From the NCBI GenBank assembly GCA_001414345.1, contig LLCB01000358.1, positions 1 to 55,036 of the forward strand: DNA of 55,036 nt, written 5' to 3'. Position numbers and translations under genes: made by a program. Origin of the DNA: Hymenoscyphus infarciens. Taxonomy: Eukaryota > Ascomycota > Leotiomycetes > Helotiales > Helotiaceae. This document shows positions 35,276-47,643 of the stretch, piece after piece (position 1 is the stretch's first letter; each line of letters starts with the position of its first letter). Under the pieces are notes generated by a model. That model searched no databases, was not told the origin of the DNA, and saw nothing but the letters and a program-made list of their open reading frames with translations.

Positions 35276-36675
35276 CTAGTAGTAGTAGTTTTCTTCCAGT
35301 GTTCGTCCTCTCATAAATTGTGGTTCACTTCCTCTAACGTAGATATCCTCGAAAAGGATTGTAGGGGTGGCATCTGGTGGTGGCATAGCCTCTGCCTCTG
35401 CAACCTCGGCATCAACGGCAGCTCTGGCATCTTTATCGATTTGCTTGAGCTCCTCCTCGGTGGTGACGTTCCATTCCAACAGCTTCATTTTCAAGCCAGC
35501 GATAGGATCTTGAGTGGATCTCATACGTTGAATTTCCTCACGAGTTCGGTAAGTGGTTCCTGGATCAGACATGGAGTGCCCTCCGTATCTGTAGGTGACG
35601 TATTCGAGAACAAGAGGTCCGTTACCGGCTGCTGCGTACTCCTTTCCGTACTTAACGGCAGCCTTCACAGCGAGAACATCCATTCCATTGACCTTAAGTC
35701 CAGGAATGTATTGACCACGCTTGTAGTAATCGGTGAGAGCGGATGATCGGTTGGCTGCGGTACCCATTCCGTATTTGTTGTCTGCGGTATGTAATTAGCA
35801 ATTGAATGATCGTAAATTCTCGTGAAACCTACTTTCACATCCAAATAGAACTGGGAGCTTCCACAACTTTGCCATGTTAAAGGCCTCGAAAACTTGTCCT
35901 TGGTTGGAGGCTCCATCACCATACAAAGTAACAGCAACATTCTTGTTACCATTGTATTGATGTGCGAAAGCAAGCCCGGCACCAACTGGAACCTGAGCAC
36001 CAACGATACCGTTACCACCATAGAAACCCTTGGTGAACATGTGCATAGATCCTCCCTTTCCGTATGCGATACCCTCTCGGCGACCAAGTAATTCTCCAAT
36101 AATTGACTTTACGGAAGCTCCGCGCATCATAGCAAAACCGTGACAACGATAGGCGGTGATGACATCGTCTTCCTTGGTGAGAGCGTGTTCGATACCGACG
36201 GAAACAGCTTCTTGTCCAGTAGAAAGATGGCAGAAACCTCTAATCTTCTTTTCCTTGTACAATCGATCGGCGGCCATCTCCATACGTCTATATTCTCCAT
36301 CAGTTCCATGTTCCTCCTTGGCTCAGAGGACCTGCTCACCTCATTGAGACCATATCACGGTACATCTGCTTCAATTCCGCCTTGGTGCTGTCGAGGGTAT
36401 AAGATGGGGGGTCGAGTTCGTAGGTCTCGAAAGATTCGTCTGAGAGGGTGACCTGGAATGGCTTTGTGTCCTCCTATATTCGTAGTAGTAGCAGTTAGCA
36501 CAGCTTCCCTCCGCCAATTGATGCTATCCCCATCCATTCTCACCTCTGGAATTGCCTCCGCATGCGCGCTCGCGGCATCGGTGGTGACGGTTCTCTTCAC
36601 CAAAGTAGTTCGGGAAAAGGCATTGTTGCGTAGGGGCGCAGCCACACGGCTCGTTCTCAATGCTCGAGAGAACAT
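35276..36675 (-). CDS. pda1: Pyruvate dehydrogenase E1 alpha subunit, mitochondrial
   Basis: Four exons on the minus strand (36675-36544, 36473-36340, 36287-35833, 35781-35276) join in frame to 408 residues. The N-terminus [19 protein letters not shown] is a typical mitochondrial targeting peptide. The thiamine diphosphate motif starts [20 protein letters not shown] at about residue 212 and ends at the NN of CENNKYG. The phosphorylation loop [16 protein letters not shown] carries the regulatory serines used by PDH kinase, and the heterotetramer contact [16 protein letters not shown] is present. It decarboxylates pyruvate as part of the PDH complex, feeding acetyl-CoA to the TCA cycle. Length and motifs are normal; the start is the only Met that gives a transit peptide. 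Confidence 0.98.
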
Positions 36676-38239
36676 ATTGTCCGAGGTGGAGGAACAATTG
36701 TCACGAACGAAGGAGAGGAGAGGAAGGGAAGGGAGGATGGTGTTGGTGGTGGATGAAAAAGAAAGAATTGAAGCTTCGCTATGCGGAGGAGATCGGAAGT
36801 TGTTGGCCGTTGAGAGCTCAAGGATAATTTTTAGCTTCCCGACACTTTTCACGTGACCATCACCGACGTCAACCAATTTCACTCTTTGATCAATAGATAT
36901 TTAAGACCTCATCTATGTTATTTCAACCTTCTTGTTCAAATTGATTATATGGCTCATTTCAAGTTCCTCATCGAGTCTTATCGCTTTCAGGATAGCATAC
37001 AGGTGATCAAAATCCCAACTCTTCGTCGTATAATATCTTGATACTTGTTGCTCTGGCAGATGGAATGCGCACCTGGGCATTGGGCACTGGCGCAGTGTGC
37101 TTGTTACATATGGTAGAAGTCGTAGAACAGTGGTGTTGGTGGGGATTTTTGTTACCTTTTACTATTCCACGTCCAATAATCGCAAACATCGCGTCGTTGC
37201 CGGCATCTTCACAGATGGAGATGCCTTCAATTTTCCCCTGTTCTGTCACTGTCCGCTTTTGTGGACCAATTTGTGATTCTATCGTGCTTAAATATTCGTT
37301 GCTACTTATTCTTAAAGCTTCACTAAATTCAGAAGAGTACACTTATCGTCATGCGCATGGTAGTTGTCGGTTCTGCTTGAAGCTATTCCCGGGTTTTACA
37401 TGTGTGTCTGTTGTTATTCCTACCCACAGTTATTCCCAAATTTAGTAGGATGCATGTAAGAGTCTTGATCATCTTGGGACAATTTGGAAAATTCACCGAG
37501 GTGATTTAGAAGAATGAAGTTTTATTTTCTCAAATATCCGGGTTAATATTTTGGAACAGTGAGAGTCCGTAGTGCAAGGTTTATTGGAAAATTTGAAGTG
37601 AATTTACATGGTAAGAATACTCGAATAATCTTTCAAATAATCAAAGTGGGATACCAAAGCCACAAGTTGAGAGAAAGAGAAACAAGTTCAAAGGTCCTGG
37701 CAGTCCCTGGTGAAATACGAGGATATCAACTCGCTAGATTAATCTGACACCCCCCCGATGAGAACTCGTTGAGCTTGGCTATTCAGAAAGGACACTTGGA
37801 AGAGCAGAAGATATAATTCATTGTTATTTTCATGAAAGGGGGCGAGCTTACTTTCTCGGGGGTTGGGATTCGAATGGGTTGATATCATACTAGCTGTTAT
37901 ATTTAATCTTCATTAATACTCTGCGGAAAGTGCAACGGATTTTTTCGTATCTGAATAAATACTTTAAGTTCCCAAGTGTCTAATTCATCTTGACCTGGAA
38001 GAAAGCTGCAACCGGGAATGACCTTAAAAGTACATCGTTCTTGCCTTTTATTCACAAATGTTCTAACGATCAGAATAACGGTGGCTCTTTGTCCCAAATC
38101 ACCGGGATAATATTTTAATTTTCCTAATCATTTGGGACAACGACGGCTCATTGTGCCAATTTGCTAGGATAATCGAATTCAAAAGGGAGGTGCCAATATG
38201 AATCAACATTGTTTATGCAGCTAATATCTATAAAATCCA
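36676..38239. other. Intergenic with one doubtful minus-strand frame
   Basis: A minus-strand open frame at 37007-37342 (containing SNEYLSTIESQIGPQKRTV and NDAMFAIIGRGIVKG) has coding-like composition but no ATG, being preceded directly by a TAA. It could be an isolated exon or remnant. The rest is AT-rich, with no recognisable gene. Confidence 0.35.
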
Positions 38240-39192
38240 TCATAAAAAATCCTCTTGTTGTCTGATGTAATATCCTGCATCTTTTGGAGTTACCAGTCTT
38301 AATCTTACATCATCTAGTAATAGAAAAATTGTAGGATTACCACCTGGCATAGTTACCATGCAACACAAAAGTATATTTTCAACACAATACTTGCAAGCGA
38401 ACTTGCCAACACTTGGTGGATAAGTCTTCTTGGCTCTGTTACGCATGCGACACTCTCCACACTTGTTTGAAGACCTGCCACTATATTTCCACCACTGATT
38501 AGCAATACGAGACTTTCCTTGCTGTGCTGTCCAAATTGCCTTTTGCTCTTCCAATTTTGCAGCGAAAGAGAAGTACACTTCATGTAGGCCATGCAGAGAA
38601 CGCAAAATTCCAGGAAAAAAGAACTTGAACGGCGGAATATTTTCCTCAAGAGGTGGATCAGATGGACCAGGCGCGGATCCAAGTCTGGAACCGGACAAGG
38701 ATTCCGCTAAACCAAACGAAGAGCTAGTGATTGATGACGACGGCTCTTGGTTGAATGCCGTTGTTTGTACCTGACGAAGGATTCTTGATGTGCCAGCAGT
38801 GGGTGGTCAGCCGCTAGTGACCCTTCTGGGGCAGGTGAAGTATCGGAGCTTGCCGAGTTTCGTCTTGAGAATCGATCCCCTGAAATTGGCGAGGTTCGGT
38901 TACCGGTGGCCCTAGGGGTTCGAAGTACTCCTGGAGTGCTTGGTACCGGATTATCCAACATGGGAGTATCTGGATTATCAGGGGTTGGACTGAAAATGGG
39001 AGTTTCGGGAAGAATTGGCGTATCCGGAAGCTGATCCATACCAATTTCGTATAGAGACGAGGAGAACGGCTCCGGCGTGACGGTGAGACTAGGTCGAGAC
39101 TGTCTATTTGAAGCTTGTACAATGCTAGGGAAGTTCCGAGCAGTTCCTAAGCCAACCGTTGGACGGGATCCAACAAGTTTGTTGACTTTCAC
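38240..39192 (-). pseudogene. Orphan with Pro/Thr-rich N-part and Cys-rich C-part, in two frames
   Basis: One frame (39192-38707) encodes a low-complexity part with DTPILPETPIFSPTPDNPDT. The other (about 38810-38240) encodes SSSFGLAESLSGSRLGSAPG, a stretch with KLEEQKAIWTAQQGKSRIANQ, then paired cysteines CGECRMRNRAKKTYPP and FACKYCVENILLCC, ending RLVTPKDAGYYIRQQ. The C-x2-C pairs could bind zinc. A one-base shift or an unresolved intron near 38810-38770 separates the frames. A TACTAAC word about 30 bases upstream of 39192 hints at a further upstream exon. I believe this type of protein recurs in leotiomycete genomes, but cannot verify it. Confidence 0.45.
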
Positions 39193-39714
39193 ATCCCATG
39201 CCTCGTTAGTAACACCTTAGGCGAGTCGCCGAATTCTCCAAGTTAACACAGGTAGCTGTGATATAGCTGTTTTTGAATCACTATTTTTTCTTTTGATTCC
39301 CTAAAACTCCTCTTCTCTTGATTAATCTATGCCCAAAGTTTAGGATAGTATGTAATTTCCAATCTCATACTCAAGGCTTTATGATTCCTTTGTTAGTTAT
39401 AGAATTGCTCCTTGCATCTTTTTCTCTCTTTTCTGGTGTTTTCCGCGAGTCGCAAAAGTAAATTCACGGTGAGCAGATTTCCTACTAGTTTTACTTGGTA
39501 ACTTATAACCCTTTATCCCAGCTATTTCACAAGTGTTCTTAATAATGTAGAAGAGTTATGGCTTACCATCTCGGCTAATATTCCAACTATTTAGTAAGTA
39601 TTATTTAGACGATTAAGGTTGGTAAGAGCACGATTCATGTTATATATCAAGCTCTGCAAAGTATCAAAATAGGCTTATTATTTCTACATTACTATCAATA
39701 GATATAAACTACTC
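39193..39714. other. Intergenic, AT-rich
   Basis: No gene or RNA recognised. Confidence 0.4.
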
Positions 39715-42700
39715 TTAGTAGTCAATCTCGTCAACAGTCATCTTCTCTCCCCCACCACCAGAACTCTCTCCAACCTTTCCACTGTTGAAATCCAATCTAC
39801 TCTTCTTGACAGTTAGTGCCAACTCCTCCTCCTCCGCAGTCTCCACACTATTGTGCACCGCCTGTGCCATTTCCACATCCCCACTACCCTCCCCAGTAGT
39901 CACAACCTCCTTCTCCTTTCCCTTGGGATCCACAGCATTCCCCACCAAAACCGTCTTTCCATCCATTGGCTCATCATCGTCAAAGGTTGGCTCTTGTGAG
40001 ACGTGAGTATCATCAGTCTCAAAAGCAAGCTGTTCCTTCTTGCAATGTTCCTCCATTTTCTCAAGTCTCGCGGACAATTTGTCCAAAAATGCCTGCTTCT
40101 TGAGTGGATCAAGCCATTCATTGTTGGCCATTTGAACCTGGGCGTGGATTACCTTGGGAGGTGGTCGGACTGGCATTACCTTTGGTACGGGGACTCCTTC
40201 ATCATCAAACCCCCAAATCTGATCCGGGAAGCTGCAATCGATGATATCACCACGGTGCAGTAGATCTAACATCTAGCAAGCGACATTCTTGGCCTTGTGG
40301 AGGCCATAAATGACACTAACCTCCGACCACCACTTGTCAGAGTTGCCAATGACCCAAAGATTGCTCTGAGCACGAGTGAGAGCCACATTAAGGAGGTTCC
40401 AGTCTTGCATAAAGCCCATTTCGCCTCCATGGCGCTCATTAGCAGCCGTGATATCCAGAATGACGACTCTACGCTCGTTGCCCTGTATGGAATTGATGGT
40501 AATCACATCTGGAGCCCAATCTCCCCATCCGTGGGCCTCGAAGGCCTGGGTGATGGCTTCCTTCTGCTCATTATATGCTGTCGTAATGACAACATTGTCC
40601 CTGTCAAAGAGGAAGTGGCCGGGAACTTCTTCGAAATTGCAGACTCTATCCACAATCTCGCAAATGGCGTTGACATTTGCATAATTGACCTGCGCGACGG
40701 TGCCCTCAAGGCATGCAGATTTGCCATTTCGAACGTTGAAGAGGAGTCGACGGAGGGTTCGCCAGTTGGGGTTTACCACGGACTTTGGCAAAGTTGGCTC
40801 ACGCAGAGCGGAAAGGGTATCCTTCAAATCCGTTTCGTTAAAAATCTTTTCCAAGGCTTCATTGCACTCATCGTGGCCACAGGTGGCGGGTTGACATAGC
40901 CATACGAGGCCAAGCAAGGATATCTTGCATTCTCTGGGTGGGAGCGGAAATTCTCGTTCAGCATGATGGATGGCAGAGTGCGGAGGTTGACCATTCGCCC
41001 AAACAGCGAACGCGATTGCTGGAGATGATACTCCTGGTGTGGTGTCCCTTGGATTTGACGAGGCGTCGCAATTGCTTGTGATCCCCAATGAGAACCACAT
41101 GCTCCGCAAAGAGAGACAGCGGAACGATGCAGTCCACCTCCTCTGCGTATCAAGACTCATCGATGAGTGTGAAGGTTGGTCTCCAGGCGTAATCCCATAA
41201 CATGGCCGAGTTGTTGCAGGTTGAAATGATGGCATTGATGCCATGATTGTCAATGATCTCCTTTGTCGCATTCTGGAGATAGTCATTGTACATGGTCTGG
41301 GTCTTCTTGTCCGCCATTGCTCCACCACCAGCCATGACTTCATAGCCGTCGAACCATTGCGCAGCAGCCTCGTCTCCGCGTTCTGCTCGCTTCTTGATCA
41401 TCTTTTCAACGCGGGGCCAGAGTCTGAACGCATCGGGATATGATCTGGCAAGCTTTTCCTTGCCTTTCATGTTATCCTTGTACTTCTCAAGCAATGGGTA
41501 CATATCTCGCTTAAAGGCTCCAATGGTAGGCAAAATCAAAAGATTCAACCTATCGGCTAGAGAGTCCGAGTAACCCTTCAGAGCCTCCCATTCCGCAATC
41601 ACCTTTTCATAAATGGCATAACAGGCATCGTTATTAGGTGCCGTGGCCAACACTCCTTGACGCCAGGCTACCCCGATATTGGTCGTCACTCCTAGGAGGT
41701 TGGTCTTCCCCGTACCTGGTGGACCTTGAACCACAGTGATAGAATCCGTGCCCCAGAAAATGGAATGAAAGGCGGCATTTTGCCTATCATTCAGCTTTCT
41801 GTTCAGGTGGTATTCAGCGAGGTCGGCAACCTCCTTCTCGGCATTCTCGGAATTATGCTGGGCAATATACTCCCCTGCCTTGTCCTTTGGAAGCGGCTTG
41901 CCTTGAATGATGGTCTGGAGCCGTTGGACCTTGTTCTTGTCACTGGAACGGACAATCTTCTGGCTTGGTGTTGCCAAGTGGTAGGGAGGTGGTTTTGCTT
42001 CAATTTCAATGCCATCAACATACGATTGCCTTGTCGGAAATGCAGAATGCCAAAGTAAGGGAGCTTGTCGATTGAAACAACAAAATGACCAGGACTCTTA
42101 ACCTTAATCACCTTGCTCTTGATTCTGCCGGTCTGGTGGTCCAATGGTTCGTTGAATTCGTCAACCAGGTAACCTGGGAATAGGTGAAATGTATCACCAC
42201 GGTTGACATCTGGGAGATCGGCGCGCGCTTCGTGTTGGATGTTGATCGAAACTTGGGTCAAACCAGGCTGAGAATGCAGGACGATGCCAATTTGCGTGGC
42301 CTCATCCGGGGAAAAGTATTTGTTGATTCTCAACTGGTCATAGCCAATTTCGTACAACAGAGCGGCGCTGAGGATAACCTCATATTATTCTAATGCGTCA
42401 AAGGTAATCTTGGCAGGATGCGAGGTGTATTCCGTGTTATCCCGAGCTGCATTTACTAGGCCTAGCTTCTGCATCCAGGTTTGATAGTCGAGGAGCCGGA
42501 CTAGGTCGCAGATGAACTCGTTGAACTTGGTGCCAACTTCCCTGACAACTTTGCCATGATAGAATGGCATCGTACCATGGAAAATGGTCTTTCGAACCTG
42601 GGTCATGAAATACTCTTCCCAGTGCTCTTGAGAGGGAACGCCAAAGATGTACTCGGGGCGAGCAATGGTTAGCGAGACGGTCATGACCTCCTCACCAGAA

Positions 42701-43152
42701 ACATCCCGGTATGCGAGTGCAGCAGCAAGCTTCTGCACTGCTTCATCAGCAATTTCCTGACCACTTCCAACCCGTTTTACCTTGCATTCACCGGAAAAGA
42801 GCCAAGTTAAAAGGCGCAGGCCTTGGTTGTTGGGGTTGTTTCCCTTCCCAAGGGTTTGTAGAGACAAGAGTTGCTCGTCCTTGGGGAAACGAGTTCTCAT
42901 GCTATTTAAAGCACTCTTGCTACCATTAGTATCATCGGCAATCTCATTATTGGCTAATTTATTTTGCAAGAAATCACCCTGCTGGTCTCCGTGAAATGTC
43001 GAGACAGGGCAAGAGAAGCGCCATGATCTCTTGGCGAAGTTAACCTCAGGATGTTGGGTCGCGGGAATGAACCTATAGGTAAATCCCTTGTGCAACATGG
43101 TGGTGCCCTCATCGATATCTCCAAGTTCCAAGTGAGGAATGGTCTCGGTCAC
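39715..43152 (-). pseudogene. UPF1-like superfamily 1 helicase, pseudogene with stops and frameshifts
   Basis: Reading on the minus strand: an N-terminal region (43152-42388; coding-like frame may extend to about 43310), a beta-barrel-like segment (LPDVNRGDTFHLFPGYLVDE), Walker A GPPGTGKTNLLG (about 41720), Walker B-like FTLIDES (41155), GDHKQLR (about 41080), NFRSHPE, and late motifs NSIQGNERRVVILD and NVALTRAQSNLWVIG (about 40440-40350). An acidic tail follows to 39715. This is the order of DNA2/NAM7/UPF1-type helicases. It is interrupted by in-frame TAA (42385-42387), TGA (41150-41152) and TAG (40273-40275). Frames also change near 42030, 41060 and 40920. Sequence on both sides of each stop remains family-like, so decay is recent, unless the assembly is faulty. 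Confidence 0.8.
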
Positions 43153-43260
43153 GATCTCGCATGGCTTTGCCTTTGCTACGTGTTTGGCAACCGCAGCCCT
43201 TTGTTCTGGTGCGGCGGTGGATGACGAGTTGATATTAAAAGCGGCAGTAAATAAATAAAC

Positions 43261-43388
43261 CGTTGTATCAACTTTCCAGTACTGCCTTGGAACTTGATTG
43301 CTCCAATTTACCTAGGCTAGAAATTCAAAATTGCTTAAATTACCTAGGATTATTTACTTGAATTAAACTAGAAAGTTGACGCAACGAT
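43261..43388. repeat. Short inverted repeat, possible MITE
   Basis: CGTTGTATCAACTTTC (43261-43276) is nearly the reverse complement of GAAAGTTGACGCAACG (about 43371-43386), two mismatches in 16. It overlaps dispersed repeat copy B. Confidence 0.5.
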
Positions 43389-43435
43389 GGTTGGGTAGAC
43401 AAACGGTTTTATGGCCATTTTAATGTCCATCGCGA
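43287..43435. repeat. Dispersed repeat, copy B
   Basis: Collinear with 20410-20582 in the same orientation, sharing several short blocks and the identical 19-base block ending TGTCCATCGCGA. It lies just upstream of the helicase pseudogene. Confidence 0.6.
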
Positions 43436-44807
43436 GGGTGCGCATTGCTACTTTAGGTGTTCAACTCAATGCTCTGGGTCAATTCAAAAGTATGAACCCA
43501 GATTGAATGAGAGAATTGAGAATATTACGCCAGAAGAAAGACTGCAAATCAGTTTCAAGACAAGGAAATTAATTTGAAGAATAAAAGAGGTTTGAATGCT
43601 CGGATGTGAGTATATTGAAAGCTACTGACGGGAAAGGTACAACGGCCACAGCAAAGATTGTAAGAATGTAGCAACATTGAGTAATGTAAACAAGAAAGAT
43701 ATGGTCAGAATAACACAAGAAAATTCAGATCTCGAGTACAACAAGGTATACAGCATAAGTCTGAGTTCCACAACACTAGTAATAGTATCCCTCTAGCGCC
43801 CGTTGTCGAGAGAGGGAAAGGTACACTCAAATTATATTCTTTGGGTGTACGTTTCTTCTTATTCCGGACAGCTGTTACCCTGAAGGAAATATTTTAATAA
43901 TTCGCAATGTAAAGGTAACCTGAAAAAAGGAAGCCCAAGGGTAAAAGTAACGGGGTTACTCGAGAAAAGAATAACTTTGGAGGGGAGATCAAGTCATGGG
44001 TATGTTATCAACTTGAAGTATAAACATCAAGCCTACCACGTCCAATTAGAAAATCCCTTTCGTCTGATGTTTCGCGAATTTGAAATAGGGGGAAGTAATC
44101 GTGGACTGTTCAATGTCAGCTGCCACGAAATCATCTTTTCTTGAGCATCTTGAATAAACAAACTGCAGATTTCATCTTTATTTCTTTCTACCTACTCCGA
44201 GATCATTTCTTATTCCATATCGGGATATCGTGGGCGCGAATGAAGGGTAAGATTTCATTCCTCGCCCATCAAAGAGCTGGTGGTATTTAGTTTGCGAGTA
44301 AAGAAGTTTTACAAGAGAATCTCAGAGATAAGAAGTAATAAATTGTGGTTTCTAATGTTGCTTTAGATGTTTGTTTGATTGAAGTGACGTTGTCGAGAAA
44401 GAAAAAATCACGCTTCACTCGATTAGGACTAGCCTAACGGGGAAAGGAAAGGGAACTGACCCACCAACAGCCGAGAACTTTCAAAATGACCCCCTTTCCA
44501 GAAGATCGAGTCCCAATCAGCGATTAGGAAGTGGAAACATGCAATAAGTTCATCAAATTCCAGAATCGCTAGGTATATAAAACATATTCATAACAAAATA
44601 TACATATATATCATCCCCTTGACATTTCCTCAGCCAACCCACATCACAAATCATAATTCTTACACGTAGTCATAATTGCAAGACCCATCATCAAAGCAAA
44701 AAGTCTTTAATAATAAAACGCCCGCCCACTTCAAGCGTACCCAAAAAGCCCCCAAATTCATCTTCACGCTACACATATAAATTTTACAATCATCAGTCAA
44801 AAACCAT
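43436..44807. other. Intergenic, no supported gene
   Basis: AT-rich, only short frames. Its right end holds the 3' untranslated region of the ZIP transporter gene. Confidence 0.45.
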
Positions 44808-46144
44808 CTAATGATGATGTCCAATCTGTGTAAGCAGAGGAATCAACATCCCCCCCACAGCCGCAAAAGTATCCCTCATCTGGGGCTTCGGTTTATTCCT
44901 CTGGCTATTCCCTGCGTCCGAGTAGCCGTTGCTCATGGCGTGCTCGTGTCCTGAGTCTTCTTGCATTGCGTGCATGGCCACGTATCTATTATTGATTAGT
45001 AAAGATCAAAGGAGGAAGCTTCGGGGGGTATCTTACAAAAATGTGCCAGCACTGAATAAAAGTAGCATTCCTGTCCACCACTGTCCCCTTTCTCCTTCGA
45101 TGTGATCTCCTCCCATGATATTCACCAGTAGCCACGTGGTGAGAGCTCCAAATGGAGCAGCTAGACTGAAAATAATCAGATGGCCCCGCGCAGCACGTTT
45201 AGAAAGACCTTGTTTTAAAAGGACCGAGGTCAATCCGAATGCAGCGGGAGCTTTATGTATCATAATCGCAATGAAAATTATGAATCCCAATTTCTGATTC
45301 GACGTTGAGGTTGAAGCTCCCATCGCGATGCCATCTGCAGCAGCATGAATTACGAGACCCGTGGTGGTGGCTAAACTCCGTGTTTGTTTTGGAGTTGGTG
45401 CCATGGAGCGGAGAAAGCTTTCTGATTCTTCGTCTACATCATCGGATGATGTCCTGCCCAAGGCTTGGAGATTGATCTCTCTTGCTGCGTGTGGAGGTTG
45501 TAAATTCTCCGATGCTAGTCGTGGGAGTTTGTCAATTAGGAACATGAGAATGAATCCTAATACTAATGACAAGCCAACATAAAATGTGGGGGGTTCTGCT
45601 TCCGGTTTCCCTTCTTCTTTGGCCTTTTCTGCCGGGTGTGTTCCATCTGCCGGTGTTTCCTCTTCGGCTGGAGGGGAGGTGGGTGCGGGCGTGGTGGTAT
45701 CTTTCTCCACGATATCCCTAGCAACCATAGCATTCAAAGGACCATCTAAAACTTCAGCACCTCTCCGTGAACTGCCAGAATTCCTCCTCTCAATAAGCAT
45801 TGGCGCAATTCCAGCTTTCACTGGCCAGGCGATCGCGCCCCTTTCCTGTAAACTCCGTCGCGCATGGGAATGTCCTGCTGATCCCGCGGTATAAACTGCT
45901 TCAATTCCTTCGGGTATAATGACTATCAATGATGTGCCCACCAGTACGCCCATTCCTATGGTCGAGATCAATCGTAATTGTGATGAGGATAAGGTCATGG
46001 ATAGAGGAAGTGCGCCGGCGAGGAATGAGCTATGGGTGGTATTAGTCAAGCTTCCCGCGAATGTTTGCGTGCAATGGGGATTTTGTCCTACGCCAATGCC
46101 ATCACCACGCTCAACACGAGCAGTAAAAATAGACCGTCCAACAT
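44808..46144 (-). CDS. ZIP-family metal transporter (ZIP9/Atx2-like)
   Basis: Three exons on the minus strand (46144-46092, 46029-45037, 44985-44808) join in frame to 407 residues. TM1 starts in the first exon (LDGLFLLLVLSVVMALA). TM2-3 follow (SFLAGALPLSMTL, GMGVLVGTSLIVIIPEGIEA), then a long cytosolic-type loop rich in Glu, Pro and Thr. The second half holds the metal-site helices: VIHAAADGIAMGAS (TM4) and MIHKAPAAFGL (TM5). Further TM helices follow, ending in GGMLIPLLTQIGHHH. The HxxxD and HKxP motifs are the ZIP binuclear site, and the pattern fits the ZIP9/Atx2 subgroup, which moves zinc or manganese at the Golgi. Location and metal are inferred from family only. Confidence 0.93.
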
Positions 46145-47643
46145 CTTGGGAGCTTTCACTCGGCCTCTATTTTGAGTCTGGGCACGACAGTTGCTTCTTC
46201 GAATCGTTTGCGCTGCTACCGATTCATGGCGATTTTAAAGAGGGGAAGACATGCAAAAACAATGATAATGCTCGCGGAAACGACTGAGAGGTTGCGCTGG
46301 GGAGTTGCGAGCTGTGGTTGGAATTGTATGGCGGTCGCTGAGCTGTGGATGACAATGACACCTGGAGATTTGTCGAGTCTCATGTCCCTTCGTCGCAGAA
46401 CCTCACGGCAGGGGTCCCCCTTTCACTTTCAGCCTTGCGAGTGATACACGTGACATCTTTCAGCAACCACTGTGAAGAGATAATCTGGACCCAGAGTTCA
46501 AAAGTGTTCGAGTAAGGCAAGCAAAGTTGTCCTTAAAGTCTGTAAATGTGTTTCCAAACTTTGGGAAGAAAGGGGCTGATCACGTGGAGTATTCTATAAG
46601 GAGCCTGAGGCATCAGTAGTTGGCGACCCCTTTTCTCCGCTTGCAATGAACCTCTCGTTAACAAGCACTTCGTCAAGTGGCGCTGTGTTGTATCGGTTGA
46701 ATTTCACCGCATTACAAACTCGGCGCATTTTCGTTTTGATAAAGGATTTCATATTGTTATCGAAAGTCAGCCTCCACGAGACGGAAGAACTAGAACTGTA
46801 GATCGACTTCTACACGGAGTAACATCAGCCTGTGACACCCTCTTCTATGCAGGGCGATGCATTCAGTTTCTTGAGCTGCCGCTTTCAAATCTACTCCCGG
46901 TAGTTGCGGGAGTCGGCGACACGGGATGGGTTGCAAGCATACCAAGCGTTGACAGGTTGGTTGGAATGTACGAAATCCAATTACACAAACACATGAGATC
47001 GACAACAACACTGAACCTCCTTCACCTTCCTATGTAGCCAAGAGACCAAGCTTATATTTCGCCTGTTCAAGCTTTAAGAAGCTTTCCCCCCTCCAGCATC
47101 GAGTTCAGATCTAGCGTGCTAAGCTTTCCGTGCTAGTGCCTTACAGGCCTTCCTAATCTGGCGTAGTTCCACCTTCAACGGTAACTCATTACCAGGCTTT
47201 ACTTCGTCTCTACTCTGGTACCTGCACCACTTCCACCAGCAAATTGAGGGCGAATCTCCTCGGTGGCTTCAAGGGCCATCTAACCCACCCCAACCCCGCA
47301 TCGCTGATAAGACGCCAGATCGAGTTGCTGCATCTGGCAACAGCTGCCGCTATCGATGCTTGTATAGATGTTATGCCAAGAGCCTTGGCCCTTTCTGTCA
47401 ATATCATTCGCCTAATGCTTTATACGTCTCGGACTTCTTTCTCATCTCACTGTCGGAAGAAACCATTACGCGAGTAACAGTGTCAGGTGGAGCGGATTTT
47501 AATATATTCTCCTTTTCTACAGCATTTAAACGCGGTAGAGACAAATAGTATATATACTGCTCTATGTTTCCTCTGTTTTCAAAAGAGCATCCTTCTACCG
47601 ACAACTCCCAACTGACTCCAGTTTCAAGTTCCAAGGCTTCAAT
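46145..47643. other. Divergent intergenic region between the ZIP and deuterolysin genes
   Basis: Contains the promoters of both genes. A plus-strand frame of 142 codons (46609-47037) is open but lacks an early ATG. The right end has a TATA-like sequence. Confidence 0.4.
47547..47559 (+). promoter_or_regulatory. Candidate TATA box of the deuterolysin gene
   Basis: TAGTATATATACT lies about 85 bases before the ATG at 47644, a reasonable distance for a short-leader secreted-protease gene. Confidence 0.4.

Noticed and set aside
40297..40899. 200-codon plus-strand frame
   Set aside because: Antisense to the helicase motifs NSIQGNERR and ALTRAQ; the minus strand explains the sequence.
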